64,000 bases of DNA, taken from Coraliomargarita sp. (GTDB lineage Bacteria > Verrucomicrobiota > Verrucomicrobiia > Opitutales > UBA953). Below the pieces are notes generated by a model. It was not told where the DNA came from and ran no database searches. It worked only from the letters and a program-made list of their open reading frames with translations. Every line of letters starts with the position of its first letter. Positions within the stretch are counted from its first letter, which is position 1. Of this stretch, positions 9,605 through 17,435 are shown piece after piece. The position numbers and the translations under genes are program-made. The stretch spans positions 1 to 64,000 of the forward strand of contig JAHEJL010000010.1 in the NCBI GenBank assembly GCA_024638885.1, in the 5' to 3' direction.

Positions 9605-10249
9605 ATGACCCTCCACGCTGACCACTCCCTCCGCATCGTCGTCGATGCCACCGACCTGCATGCAGGCCTGACGGGAGAACGGCAGCTGGAGCAACGTGAA
9701 GTCCCCTCCGAGAGCCGCATCACCCTGCGCTCGCTCAAGGCCGGCGAAGTCTGGAAGCATGATGGAGGCAAACTACTCGAAGTGCTCGTCGTCCGCGGCC
9801 GCCTGAGCCTCAACGGAGAGACCCTCGGCCCGGCCTCCTACGCGCGTCTGGCGCCCGGCGTACCGGCATCCTTTGAGGCGACCGAAGCCGGTCTGGTCTA
9901 CCTGAACGAACGGACGCCGATGGAACCGGAAAAGGACTCCTATGCGCTCCGCGGCTAGGAACTCGACTGGCGCCAAGGCATGGTCCCCGGACTCAAGGTG
10001 ACGTCCCTGCACCAAGGCCTGACGAAGCACACCGCCCTGGTCTGCTGGGCGCCCGAGACCCGTTTCAATCCCCATACCCACGTCGGCGGCGAAGAGATCC
10101 TCGTACTGGAAGGCGTTTTCCGCGACGAGCATGGCAGCTACCCTGCCGGCACGTGGATCCGCAGCCCGCATATGAGCAATCACCGTCCCTTCACCGGGCC
10201 GGAAGGCGCGACCATCCTCGTGAAGGTCGGCCACTTGGACGTGGCCTGA
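9605..10249 (+). pseudogene. ChrR-like double-cupin protein interrupted by in-frame TAG
   Basis: Two cupin halves lie in the same frame, separated only by a TAG at 9956-9958. The first is 117 aa (start MTLHADHSLRIVVDATD). The frame stays open after TAG, reading ELDWRQG and then MVPGLKVTSLHQG to 10249. The C-terminal half has the metal-type cupin core of the ChrR family: PHTHVGGEEILVLEGVF and a later His in MSNHRPF. Without the stop it would be a single ~214-aa cupin protein. The gene may be genuinely broken, translated as two pieces (an ATG lies at 9980), read through, or carry a sequencing error. ChrR-type cupins act as zinc-dependent anti-sigma or sensor domains; no ECF sigma gene is adjacent. 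Confidence 0.72.
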
Positions 10250-10253
10250 GCCG

Positions 10254-10943
10254 TCACTTCGTCACGTCGAGGATCTCGGCCTCGAGCGAGATCGTCCGTC
10301 CGTTGCCTCCGCCGATGAGCGTCTTTTCACCGGGCTTCACCATGATCTTCGTGTTGGAACGGTAGACGGCGACCTGCGGCGCGGGCGCGTCGAGGATGAC
10401 CGCCTTGCGCAGCACCAGCTCGACCGACTGACCGAGCCGGGAAAGCGTCAGCGCCTCACGCTTCTCGTCATAAGATTTCAAGGTCCAGCCATCGATGCGA
10501 CGGCCCAGCGGGACCCACTGGCGCTTGCCCGTGGAGTCCTCGATCGAGAACAGCTTATCCTTCGTCAACACGCCGTGGAAGAAAGGCAGGTTGCTCTTGG
10601 CGCGCGGCGCCGGCGCCGGGGCGTCCGGCGTCACCGTCGGCGCGGACGTCGCCGCCGGCGGCGCCTCGCGGGATTCCAGGTCCGCGTCCAAGGTGAGCGT
10701 GCCGTCCTTGTTGACCTTCGGGGTCACCGTGAAGACGACGCCCTCGTCGGCCGAACCGACGCGGATCGTCGTCTGCTTGCCATCGACGGTGATGACCGTG
10801 GGCTCGGCGTAGACCTCCGGCTTGCCGTCCTTGCCGAGCCGCGTGAAAGAGGCCTTCACCTTCAGGTGCGTCGGGACCGGTTCTTCGGCCGCGAAGGCCG
10901 TCAGCGCCGACAGGACGAGCAGCAGGATGCGGAGCATGCTCAA
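10254..10943 (-). CDS. Exported secretin-like protein, paralog B
   Basis: A 229-aa protein with a signal peptide (LRILLLVLSALTAFAAEE). Residues around PTVITVDGKQTTIRVGSADE and VTPKVNKDGTLTLDADLES resemble the C-terminal secretin domain of GspD/PilQ proteins (target sequence, glycine, then TPxxNxDGT). It is much shorter than a full secretin and lacks N0/N1 and pore-wall repeats. A Pro/Ala-rich linker separates it from a C-terminal beta-rich part (PFFHGVLTKDKLFSIEDSTG). It overlaps the stop of its paralog by 4 nt (ATGA). Both halves are similar to the upstream paralog, suggesting duplication. Function unknown. Confidence 0.7.
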   Translation of the reverse strand: MSMLRILLLVLSALTAFAAEEPVPTHLKVKASFTRLGKDGKPEVYAEPTVITVDGKQTTIRVGSADEGVVFTVTPKVNKDGTLTLDADLESREAPPAATSAPTVTPDAPAPAPRAKSNLPFFHGVLTKDKLFSIEDSTGKRQWVPLGRRIDGWTLKSYDEKREALTLSRLGQSVELVLRKAVILDAPAPQVAVYRSNTKIMVKPGEKTLIGGGNGRTISLEAEILDVTK

Positions 10944-11674
10944 CGAGCGACCGGCGTCGCGGACACCGAAGCGCTGACCGAGACCTCGAGGCCGCCGACG
11001 CCGGGCACCTTGGCGACTTCGCCGGGGCGGACCGTGACGACGGTGTTCAGTTCGCTGGCGGAAGCTTCGATCGAAGACTTGTACAGACGGAGTTCCTGGT
11101 GCGTGTTGCCCTGACCGACGACGAGCAGTTCCTTGTCCTTGTCATAAGATTCCAAGGTCCACCCATCGACATGGGCGCCGAGCTTATACCAGCGGCGGCC
11201 GCCCTTGCTGTCCTGGATCGAGAAGAGCCCTTCGGCCGCGAGCACCGAGAAGAACGTCAGCGTGCCGTCGTGAGCCTTCCCCTCGCGCTTGCGGGCGACC
11301 TTCTCCGCCTTCGGGTCGACCGGCTCCGGCTTGGAATTGATCACCACGCGCAGGGAGATGCTCACCGTGCCATCAGGCTGCGCCGTCGGGGCGATGACGA
11401 GCTCCATGCCGCCCTGCGGCTGACCTTTCGGGTCCTTGGGATCGGGACGACCGGCGACCGACACGCGGGCTTCGGAGCCCGAGATCACCGCGACCTGCGG
11501 AGCCGACATCACGTCCGAACGACCCGTCTTGGGGTCGAGGTGGGAGACCGTGGTACGGACCGTGACCGTGGGCGGCGGGGCCGGGACCGGCGCAGGGACC
11601 TGCGCGCCCAAGGAGGCGGTCAGCAGGGAGCCGACGGCGAGCAGGAGGAGTCGGGGAGCCATGGGGGTCGGCAT
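10940..11674 (-). CDS. Exported secretin-like protein, paralog A
   Basis: A 244-aa protein with a signal peptide (LLLLAVGSLLTASLGAQ) and a short Pro-rich stretch. It shows the same architecture as its downstream neighbour: SAPQVAVISGSEARVSVA followed by a beta region with IAPTAQPDGTVSISLRV that recalls the secretin domain, a charged linker, then FFSVLAAEGLFSIQDSKG and a C-terminal beta region. The shared FSI-D motif and the WTLxSYD block make the pair clear paralogs. They are downstream of fabF on the same strand (61 nt). An outer-membrane or periplasmic scaffold role is a guess. Confidence 0.7.
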   Translation of the reverse strand: MPTPMAPRLLLLAVGSLLTASLGAQVPAPVPAPPPTVTVRTTVSHLDPKTGRSDVMSAPQVAVISGSEARVSVAGRPDPKDPKGQPQGGMELVIAPTAQPDGTVSISLRVVINSKPEPVDPKAEKVARKREGKAHDGTLTFFSVLAAEGLFSIQDSKGGRRWYKLGAHVDGWTLESYDKDKELLVVGQGNTHQELRLYKSSIEASASELNTVVTVRPGEVAKVPGVGGLEVSVSASVSATPVAR

Positions 11675-11735
11675 AGTTCTATTTCCCTTATACCCCGTCG
11701 CGAGGCAAAAGGTTGCACCGCGGACCGCCGAAACC

Positions 11736-12989
11736 TCAGAGGCGCTTGAAGATCAGCGAGGCGTTGTGTCCGCCGAAGCCGAGGTTGTTCGAGATCGCGA
11801 CGTCGACCTTGCGGGCCTTCGCGACGTTCGGCGTGTAGTCGAGGTCGCAATCGGGATCCGGATTCTCGTAATTGATGGTCGGCGGGATCATGCCCGTGTG
11901 GATGGCCATCACGCAGGCGGCCGCCTCGACGCCGCCGGCGGCACCCAGGAGGTGACCGGTCATGGACTTGGTCGAGGAGATGGAGATCTTGGGGGCGAGG
12001 TCGCCGAAGGTGCGCTTGATCGCGAGGGTCTCGCAGCGGTCGTTGATCGGGGTCGAGGTGCCGTGGGCGTTGATGTAACCCACTTCGGACTTCTCGATGC
12101 CGGCCTCGGCGAGGGCGCGGTTAAGGCAGAGCGCGAGGCCCTTCCCTTCCTGGTCCTGGCCGGTGATGTGGTAGGCGTCGCAGGTGGCGCCGTAACCGGC
12201 GAGCTCGCAATAGATGCGGGCGCCGCGGGCCTGGGCGTGCTCGAGGGACTCGATGACGAGGACGCCGGCGCCTTCGCCCATGACGAAGCCGTCGCGCAGC
12301 TTGTCGAACGGACGGGAAGCCTTCTCAGGCGTGTCGTTGAAGTCGGTCGACATCGCCTTCATGTTGCAGAAGCCGGCGTAGCCGAGGCGGGTGATCGCGG
12401 CTTCGGAGCCGCCGGAAAGCATGATGTCGGCGTGGCCGTCACGGATGTGGCGGAGGGCTTCGCCGAGGGCGTGGGAGCCGGAGGCGCAGGCCGAGACGAC
12501 GCCGAAGTTGACGGACTTCGCCTGGAACTCGATGGCCACGACGCCGGAGGCGATGTTGGCGATGAGCGAAGGGATCGTGAAAGGCGAGACGCGCGAAGGG
12601 CCGCGCTCGATGAGGACGCGGGCCTGGTTCTCGATGGTCTCCATGCCGCCGATGCCCGAACCGATGATGACGCCGAAGCGTTCGGAATCGAGCTTGGTGA
12701 CGTCGACGCCGGCGTCCTGGATGGCGAGGCGGGAGGCGGCGACGGCGTACTGGGTGTAGCGGTCGTTACGCTTCGCTTCCTTGCCGTCCATGAACTTGGC
12801 CGGATCGAAGTCGCGGACTTCGGCGCCCACCTTGGACGGGAAGTCCGTGGGGTCGAAGCGCGTGACGCGACCGATCCCGGAACGACCCTTGATGAGGGCG
12901 TCCCAGAAGGTCGCGTTGTCGTGACCGAGGGCCGTCAGCGAGCCGATGCCCGTGACGACTACCCGGCGAGATTTGCGGTCGGAGCTCAA
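11736..12989 (-). CDS. fabF: 3-oxoacyl-ACP synthase II (KAS II), TTG start
   Basis: Condenses malonyl-ACP with acyl-ACP in fatty-acid elongation. The 417-aa protein begins RRVVVTGIGSLTALGHD. The catalytic triad is visible: Cys in SACASGSHALGEA, His in NAHGTSTP and His in MTGHLLGAAGG. LGFGGHNASLIFKRL is the normal C-terminus. No ATG or GTG fits; the only in-frame initiator after the acpP stop is TTG at 12987-12989, giving a normal length. A reading that extends into acpP (to 13148) adds a non-KAS leader and is rejected. It lies in the order fabG-acpP-fabF, the standard module. Confidence 0.95.
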   Translation of the reverse strand: MSSDRKSRRVVVTGIGSLTALGHDNATFWDALIKGRSGIGRVTRFDPTDFPSKVGAEVRDFDPAKFMDGKEAKRNDRYTQYAVAASRLAIQDAGVDVTKLDSERFGVIIGSGIGGMETIENQARVLIERGPSRVSPFTIPSLIANIASGVVAIEFQAKSVNFGVVSACASGSHALGEALRHIRDGHADIMLSGGSEAAITRLGYAGFCNMKAMSTDFNDTPEKASRPFDKLRDGFVMGEGAGVLVIESLEHAQARGARIYCELAGYGATCDAYHITGQDQEGKGLALCLNRALAEAGIEKSEVGYINAHGTSTPINDRCETLAIKRTFGDLAPKISISSTKSMTGHLLGAAGGVEAAACVMAIHTGMIPPTINYENPDPDCDLDYTPNVAKARKVDVAISNNLGFGGHNASLIFKRL

Positions 12990-13020
12990 GGGGGCGGGCC
13001 TGGAGGAAAGCCCGGTGTGC

Positions 13021-13263
13021 TTACTTGGTGGCGTGGGCCTTGATGTGCTCGATGGCATCACCAAGGGTCTTGATACCGGCGGCCTTGTCTTCCGGGATCG
13101 TGATGCCGAACTCGTCTTCGAAAGCCATGATGATCTCGACGAGGTCAAGGGAGTCAGCCTTCAGGTCGCCCTGGAAGCTGGCCGTGGGGGTCAGCTGGTC
13201 GGGGGTGACGGAGAGTTGCTTGACGATGATGTCCTTGACGCGCTGTTCGATGTTTTCGGGCAT
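13021..13263 (-). CDS. acpP: Acyl carrier protein
   Basis: An 80-aa acidic carrier whose serine in ADSLDLVE receives the 4'-phosphopantetheine arm. Start MPENIEQRVKDIIVKQL and the conserved FEDEFGITIPEDKA are typical. It lies between fabG and fabF with gaps of about 32 nt each, so the three genes form the fatty-acid synthesis module. Codon use shows the normal strong bias of a highly expressed gene. Confidence 0.97.
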   Translation of the reverse strand: MPENIEQRVKDIIVKQLSVTPDQLTPTASFQGDLKADSLDLVEIIMAFEDEFGITIPEDKAAGIKTLGDAIEHIKAHATK

Positions 13264-13295
13264 AATAAAAGGGTGTTTTGGTGGGTTTTGGGGTG

Positions 13296-14039
13296 TCAGA
13301 TGGCCATGCCTCCGTCAACCGAAAAGACCTGACCGGTGATATAGCCCCCCTCTTCGGAGGCCAGATAATCGACCATGGCGGCGATGTCGTTGACTGAGCC
13401 AAATCGTCCCAGCGGGATGACGCCGAGGATCTTCTGCTTCACCTCTTCGGAGAGCTCACCGGTCATGTCGGTGGTGATGAAGCCCGGGGCGACCGCGTTG
13501 GCGGTGATGGAGCGGCCGGCGAGTTCGCGGGCGAGGGTCATCGTCAGGCCGTGGAGGCCGGCCTTGGCAGCGGCGTAATTGGCCTGACCGGCGTTACCCT
13601 GCACGCCGGTGACGGAGGAGATGCTGATGATGCGGCCCCAGCGCTTCTTGGTCATCGGGCGCACGAGGCCCTTGGTCCAGTAGAAGGCGGAAGAGAGGTT
13701 GGTGGAGATGACGTCGTTCCAGTCCTGCTCGGACATCGCCATGACGAGCTTGTCGCGGGTGATGCCGGCGTTGTTGACGAGGATCTCGACGGCGCCGAAT
13801 TCGGCGACGATCTGCTCGCAGGCCTTGGCGACCGCGGCGGCGTCGGAGACGTCGACCTGAAAGGCCTTGGCCTTCTGGCCCTTGGCGAGGATGTCGTTGG
13901 CCACCTGCACGCAGGTGTCGGACTTCGAGACGCAGAGCACGGTGTGGCCGTGGGAAGCGAGACGTTCCGCGATGGCCTTGCCGATGCCGCGACCGGCTCC
14001 GGTGACGAGGGCGACGCGAGGAGTGTGCGTGAGATGCAT
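13296..14039 (-). CDS. fabG: 3-oxoacyl-ACP reductase FabG (SDR family)
   Basis: NADPH-dependent reduction of beta-ketoacyl-ACP. The 247-aa protein starts MHLTHTPRVALVTGAGRGIG with the Rossmann TGxxxGxG motif, then has NNAG in VEILVNNAGITRDKL. The catalytic Ser, Tyr and Lys are in ISSVTGVQGNAGQANYAAAK. The PGFITTDMT loop and the C-terminal YITGQVFSVDGGMAI complete it. The fatty-acid context with acpP and fabF directly downstream makes FabG the natural assignment among SDRs. Confidence 0.93.
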   Translation of the reverse strand: MHLTHTPRVALVTGAGRGIGKAIAERLASHGHTVLCVSKSDTCVQVANDILAKGQKAKAFQVDVSDAAAVAKACEQIVAEFGAVEILVNNAGITRDKLVMAMSEQDWNDVISTNLSSAFYWTKGLVRPMTKKRWGRIISISSVTGVQGNAGQANYAAAKAGLHGLTMTLARELAGRSITANAVAPGFITTDMTGELSEEVKQKILGVIPLGRFGSVNDIAAMVDYLASEEGGYITGQVFSVDGGMAI

Positions 14040-14120
14040 CGGGGGTTTATGTGCAAGGAAACCGGGCTGCTGGCAAGTGGCTAATGCCCCGCCGGCCGCG
14101 CCCTGCCCCGCCCTCCGCGC

Positions 14121-15269
14121 TCAGTAGACGTCGCGCTGGTAGCGGCCGTCCTTCTTGAACTGCTTCACCCACTCCACGGCGGCCTCGGGCGTCATGCCGC
14201 CCTGCTCGGCCACGATGGCGTGGAGCGCCGCGTCGACGTCCTTGGCCATGCGCTTGGCATCGCCGCAGACGTAGAAGTAGGCGCCCTGCTGGATCCACTT
14301 CCAGAGCTCGGCGGCGTTCTCGCGCATGCGGTCCTGGACGTAGACCTTGGCGGCCTGGTCGCGGGAGAAAGCGGTGTCGAGGCGGGTGAGCACGCCGGCC
14401 TGCTGATACTGCGCCCACTCGTCGGCGTAGAGGAAATCATGGTCCTTGCGCTGGTCGCCGAAGAAGAGCCAGTTCGGCCCCTTGGCGCCGCGGGTGGCGC
14501 GGTCCATGACGAAGCTGCGGAACGGCGCGACGCCGGTGCCGGGGCCGACCATGATGACCGGGACGTTGTCGTCGGCCGGCAGGCCGAAGTGCGAATCCGC
14601 GACGAAGATCGGAAGGTCGGGCTCGTCCATGCGGGCGCGGTCGGCGAGGTAGCTCGAGCAGACGCCTTCGCGCGGGCGGCCGTTGGTCTCATAACGGACG
14701 ACGGCCACGGTGAGGTGGATCTCCTGCGGATACTTCGAAGGCGCGGAGGAGATCGAATAGAGGCGCGGCATCAGCTTGCGCATGAGCTCGATGAGTTCAT
14801 GGGCCGACGGGCGGGCGGAAGGATTCTCGAGGAACAGGTCGAGGAACTCGCGCTGCTCCATCCAGGCCTTCTTCTTCTCGGGATCGGCTTCGCCGATGGC
14901 GGCGGCCAGACGGGCCTTGTCGGCGGCGTCGGTCGCGCGGTCATGCAGGAGCTGGGCGAACTTGTAGGTCGGGCCGTTGAGCGCGAGGCGCGTCGACAGC
15001 GCCTGGCGGAGCGCGATCGGGGCGGCGTCCTTGGGGATGGTCACCTGCTCGTCGCCGGTGAAGCCGGCCGCCTTGAGCAAGGCCGCGACGGAGGCCGGAT
15101 TGTTGGTCGGGAAGACGCCGAGGCTGTCGCCGCACTTGTAGGTCAGGCCGCTGCCGGCGAGGGAGACCGAGAAGTGCTGGGTGTCCTTCTGGCTGGCCGG
15201 CGAACTCAGGCGACGACGGTCGACGAGGCGGGCCGGGAAAGGGTTGTTCTTGTCGTAAGGAGCGGACAT
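14121..15269 (-). CDS. CysJ-type sulfite reductase flavoprotein lacking the flavodoxin domain
   Basis: A 382-aa FAD/NADPH-binding reductase matching the C-terminal two-thirds of sulfite reductase alpha subunit. The start MSAPYDKNNPFPARLVD aligns with the FAD-linker after the FMN domain, so the flavodoxin-like domain is absent. FAD binding is at RLYSISSAPSKYP and GVCSSYLADRA, NADPH binding at GPGTGVAPFRSFVMDR and YVCGDAKRMAKDV. It ends in RYQRDVY, the normal family C-terminus. It probably passes electrons from NADPH to a separate partner, possibly a hemoprotein or assimilatory sulfite reductase encoded elsewhere. It is the first gene upstream of fabG (81-nt gap), with no obvious link to it. 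Confidence 0.82.
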   Translation of the reverse strand: MSAPYDKNNPFPARLVDRRRLSSPASQKDTQHFSVSLAGSGLTYKCGDSLGVFPTNNPASVAALLKAAGFTGDEQVTIPKDAAPIALRQALSTRLALNGPTYKFAQLLHDRATDAADKARLAAAIGEADPEKKKAWMEQREFLDLFLENPSARPSAHELIELMRKLMPRLYSISSAPSKYPQEIHLTVAVVRYETNGRPREGVCSSYLADRARMDEPDLPIFVADSHFGLPADDNVPVIMVGPGTGVAPFRSFVMDRATRGAKGPNWLFFGDQRKDHDFLYADEWAQYQQAGVLTRLDTAFSRDQAAKVYVQDRMRENAAELWKWIQQGAYFYVCGDAKRMAKDVDAALHAIVAEQGGMTPEAAVEWVKQFKKDGRYQRDVY

Positions 15270-15328
15270 GGAAGCACCCCGCAAGATGACTGCCGGGGTG
15301 CTGATGCCAACCTCTTTTGAAGCCGGGA

Positions 15329-16021
15329 TCACTTCCAGACCTTCACCCAGTCGATGTCGATGTCGTCCGGGAGGCTCTTGAGGTTCAGCTTGGCCCGGTC
15401 TTCTTCCAGGATGCGGTGGTTGATCATGATGTGCATCGGCCGGACGTATTCCTTGCGCTCGAGCTTATGCACGGGCTTGCCGTCGATGAACCAGGTGAAG
15501 CCTTTCTCCGTCCAGAGGATGCCGTAGGTATGGAACTTCTTCGAGATGTCGCCCGCCTTCATCGGCGGCAACGGCTTCTCGGGGCGGAAATCCTGCTGGC
15601 CGGATTCGAGGGTGGCCCGCGCCCAAGGGCTGACGCGATCCTTGCCGCTCGAGCCGAAGCTGACATTGATGCTCGGCACGGTCTTCTCGTCGTCGGTCAC
15701 GATGCGGAAGGTGCCCGAGTGGCCTTCGGTCGCGTTCAGGCGGACCGAGGCCTCGAAGTAGCCGAACTGCTGGCTGAACTTGCCGCGGGTGGCGACGTAG
15801 TTCGTCTGGATCATGTCCTGCCCCATCTTGAGGCCGAGGCGCAGGACGCTCTCCTTGCCGAACTTGGCGATGGAGATGGTCTCTCGCGCGCCACCGACGA
15901 TCCACTTGGTCTCATCGAGCTTGTCCGCGTTGAAGTCGTCGGCGAAGACGAGCTTCTTGCCCGTCGTGGGATCCGCGGCGAACGCCGCCGTGGCGAAGCA
16001 GAGGCAGAGCCAGCCGCGCAT
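15329..16021 (-). CDS. Secreted GH16-fold protein 5 of tandem cluster (no catalytic motif)
   Basis: A 230-aa protein with signal peptide (MRGWLCLCFATAAFA). The concanavalin-like GH16 fold is recognised by LVFADDFNADKLDETKW at the start, GYFEASVRLN in the middle, KKFHTYGILWTEKGFTWFID and the terminal IDWVKVWK. Where catalytic GH16 enzymes have E-x-D-x-(x)-E, this protein has PSINVSFGSSG, so the nucleophile and acid/base are missing. The Trp-rich segment of laminarinases is also absent (GHSGTFRIV). It probably binds a glycan or a protein rather than cleaving a beta-glucan. It is the last of five co-directional paralogs, 5 nt after the previous one. Confidence 0.82.
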   Translation of the reverse strand: MRGWLCLCFATAAFAADPTTGKKLVFADDFNADKLDETKWIVGGARETISIAKFGKESVLRLGLKMGQDMIQTNYVATRGKFSQQFGYFEASVRLNATEGHSGTFRIVTDDEKTVPSINVSFGSSGKDRVSPWARATLESGQQDFRPEKPLPPMKAGDISKKFHTYGILWTEKGFTWFIDGKPVHKLERKEYVRPMHIMINHRILEEDRAKLNLKSLPDDIDIDWVKVWK

Positions 16022-16026
16022 AGGTC

Positions 16027-16725
16027 TTATTTCCAGATCTTGACCCAGTCGACTTCGACGTCGTCCGGGAGGTTCTTGACGACGAGGTTCGGGCGTTCCC
16101 ACTCACCGCAGCGGTGGTTGATGCCGAGGGTCATCGGGGCGTCCACCACGGGGCGGTCGACCTTATGGACCGGCTTGCCGTTGAGGAACCAGGTGAAGCC
16201 CTTCTCCGTCCAGAGGAAGCCGTACGTGTTGAACTTCTTGGAGGACTCGCCGGCCTTGAGGAGCTTGTTGCCGGAAGATTCGGAGCGCAGCTCATGCTGG
16301 CCCTTGTCGTCGAGGTAACGTCCCCAGGGAGTCAGGTAATCGCCGCCGGAGCTTTCCCAGTAGAGATTGATGTTCGGGGTGACCTTGTCGTCCTTGGCGC
16401 GGAGGATCAACGAGGCGCCGTGGCCCTTGTAGCCGTTCATGCGGATGGAAGCCTCGAAGTAACCGCGGGCCTGCTCGAACTTGCCGCGGGTCGAGATGCC
16501 GTTGGTCTGGATCATGTCCTCCTTCTTGATGAGGGAGATGCGGATGCCGTTGATCTTGGCGGCCTTGAACGGCGTGATCGCGGTCGGCTCGCCCACCGTC
16601 ACCCACTTGGTGGCGTCGAGCTTGTCGCCGTCGAACTCGTCGGAGAAGACCAGCTTCATGTTCGAAGCCGGATTGGCCGCGCTGAGGGCGACCGCGGAGA
16701 AGCAGAGAGCGAGGAGGGTTTTCAT
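16027..16725 (-). CDS. Secreted GH16-fold protein 4 of tandem cluster (no catalytic motif)
   Basis: A 232-aa protein with signal peptide (MKTLLALCFSAVALSA). The fold is marked by LVFSDEFDGDKLDATKW, RGYFEASIRMNGYKGHGA, KKFNTYGFLWTEKGFTWFLN and VEVDWVKIWK. The site of the catalytic acids reads PNINLYWESSG, with no E-x-D-x-x-E. The start at 16723-16725 was chosen because it puts the hydrophobic signal at the N-terminus and matches the length of its sisters. It is separated by 17 nt from the previous paralog and 5 nt from the next. Substrate or ligand is unknown. Confidence 0.82.
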   Translation of the reverse strand: MKTLLALCFSAVALSAANPASNMKLVFSDEFDGDKLDATKWVTVGEPTAITPFKAAKINGIRISLIKKEDMIQTNGISTRGKFEQARGYFEASIRMNGYKGHGASLILRAKDDKVTPNINLYWESSGGDYLTPWGRYLDDKGQHELRSESSGNKLLKAGESSKKFNTYGFLWTEKGFTWFLNGKPVHKVDRPVVDAPMTLGINHRCGEWERPNLVVKNLPDDVEVDWVKIWK

Positions 16726-16742
16726 GGGGCTAGATAAAGGGA

Positions 16743-17435
16743 TTACTTCCAGACCTTCACCCAATCGATTTCGACGTCGTCGGGGAGGTTCTTGAGGTTG
16801 AGGTTCGGGCGTTCGGCTTCGGACACGCGGTGCGCCAGCTGGACGCGCATCGGCTTGGCGACGTCCTGCTTGTCGACCTGATGCACCTTCTTGCCGTTGA
16901 TGAACCAGGTGAAGGACTTCTCGGTCCAGAGGATGCCGTAGGTATTGAACTTCTTGGCCGGTTCGCCGGCCTTGAGGAACTGCGTCAACCTGCCTTCGGG
17001 ACGGAAATCACGCTGTCCGTTGTCGTCGTTCTTACGGGCCCAAGGCATGAGCTGGTCGACGCCCAGGCCTTCGAAGAGCACCAAGATATTGGGGGTGATC
17101 TTCTCGTCGGCCGGGCCGAGGCGGAAGATTGCCGTATGCCCTTTGTAGGCCGGCATCTTCATCGAGGCCTCGAAGTAGCCGTACATCTGCTCGAACTTGC
17201 CGTTGGTGGTCAGGCCGTTCCACTGGATCATGTCCTCGGCCTTGCGCAGGGAGATGCGCAGGACCTTGTCCTTGCCGCCCTTGACGATGGAAACCGTCTC
17301 CCGGTTGGCCGGGAGCGTCCACTTCGTCTCGTCGACCGCGTCGCCGGTGAACTCGTCCGAGAACGTGAGCTTCTTGCCGGTCGACGGATCGGCCGCGAAG
17401 GCGCTGGCGGCAAGCAGGAGCAGGAGGAATCTCAT
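16743..17435 (-). CDS. Secreted GH16-fold protein 3 of tandem cluster (no catalytic motif)
   Basis: A 230-aa protein with signal peptide (MRFLLLLLAASAFA) and a mature part beginning ADPSTGKKLTFSDEFTGDAV. It shares GYFEASMKMPAYKGH, KKFNTYGILWTEKSFTWFIN and VEIDWVKVWK with its neighbours. The catalytic position reads PNILVLFEGLG. Its ATG overlaps the stop of the upstream paralog by 4 nt (ATGA), which shows that the pair is translated together. The mature N-terminus ADPxTGKKL is nearly the same as in protein 5, so these two are the closest pair by eye. Confidence 0.82.
   Translation of the reverse strand: MRFLLLLLAASAFAADPSTGKKLTFSDEFTGDAVDETKWTLPANRETVSIVKGGKDKVLRISLRKAEDMIQWNGLTTNGKFEQMYGYFEASMKMPAYKGHTAIFRLGPADEKITPNILVLFEGLGVDQLMPWARKNDDNGQRDFRPEGRLTQFLKAGEPAKKFNTYGILWTEKSFTWFINGKKVHQVDKQDVAKPMRVQLAHRVSEAERPNLNLKNLPDDVEIDWVKVWK

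Noticed and set aside
9980..10249. Independent small cupin gene
   Set aside because: Same reading frame as the preceding ORF with open codons between them and no ribosome-binding site; one interrupted gene is more economical.
11736..13148. fabF starting at 13148 inside acpP
   Set aside because: The extra 53 residues are a frame-shadow of acpP (Ser/Thr/Pro/Arg-rich) with no KAS homology.
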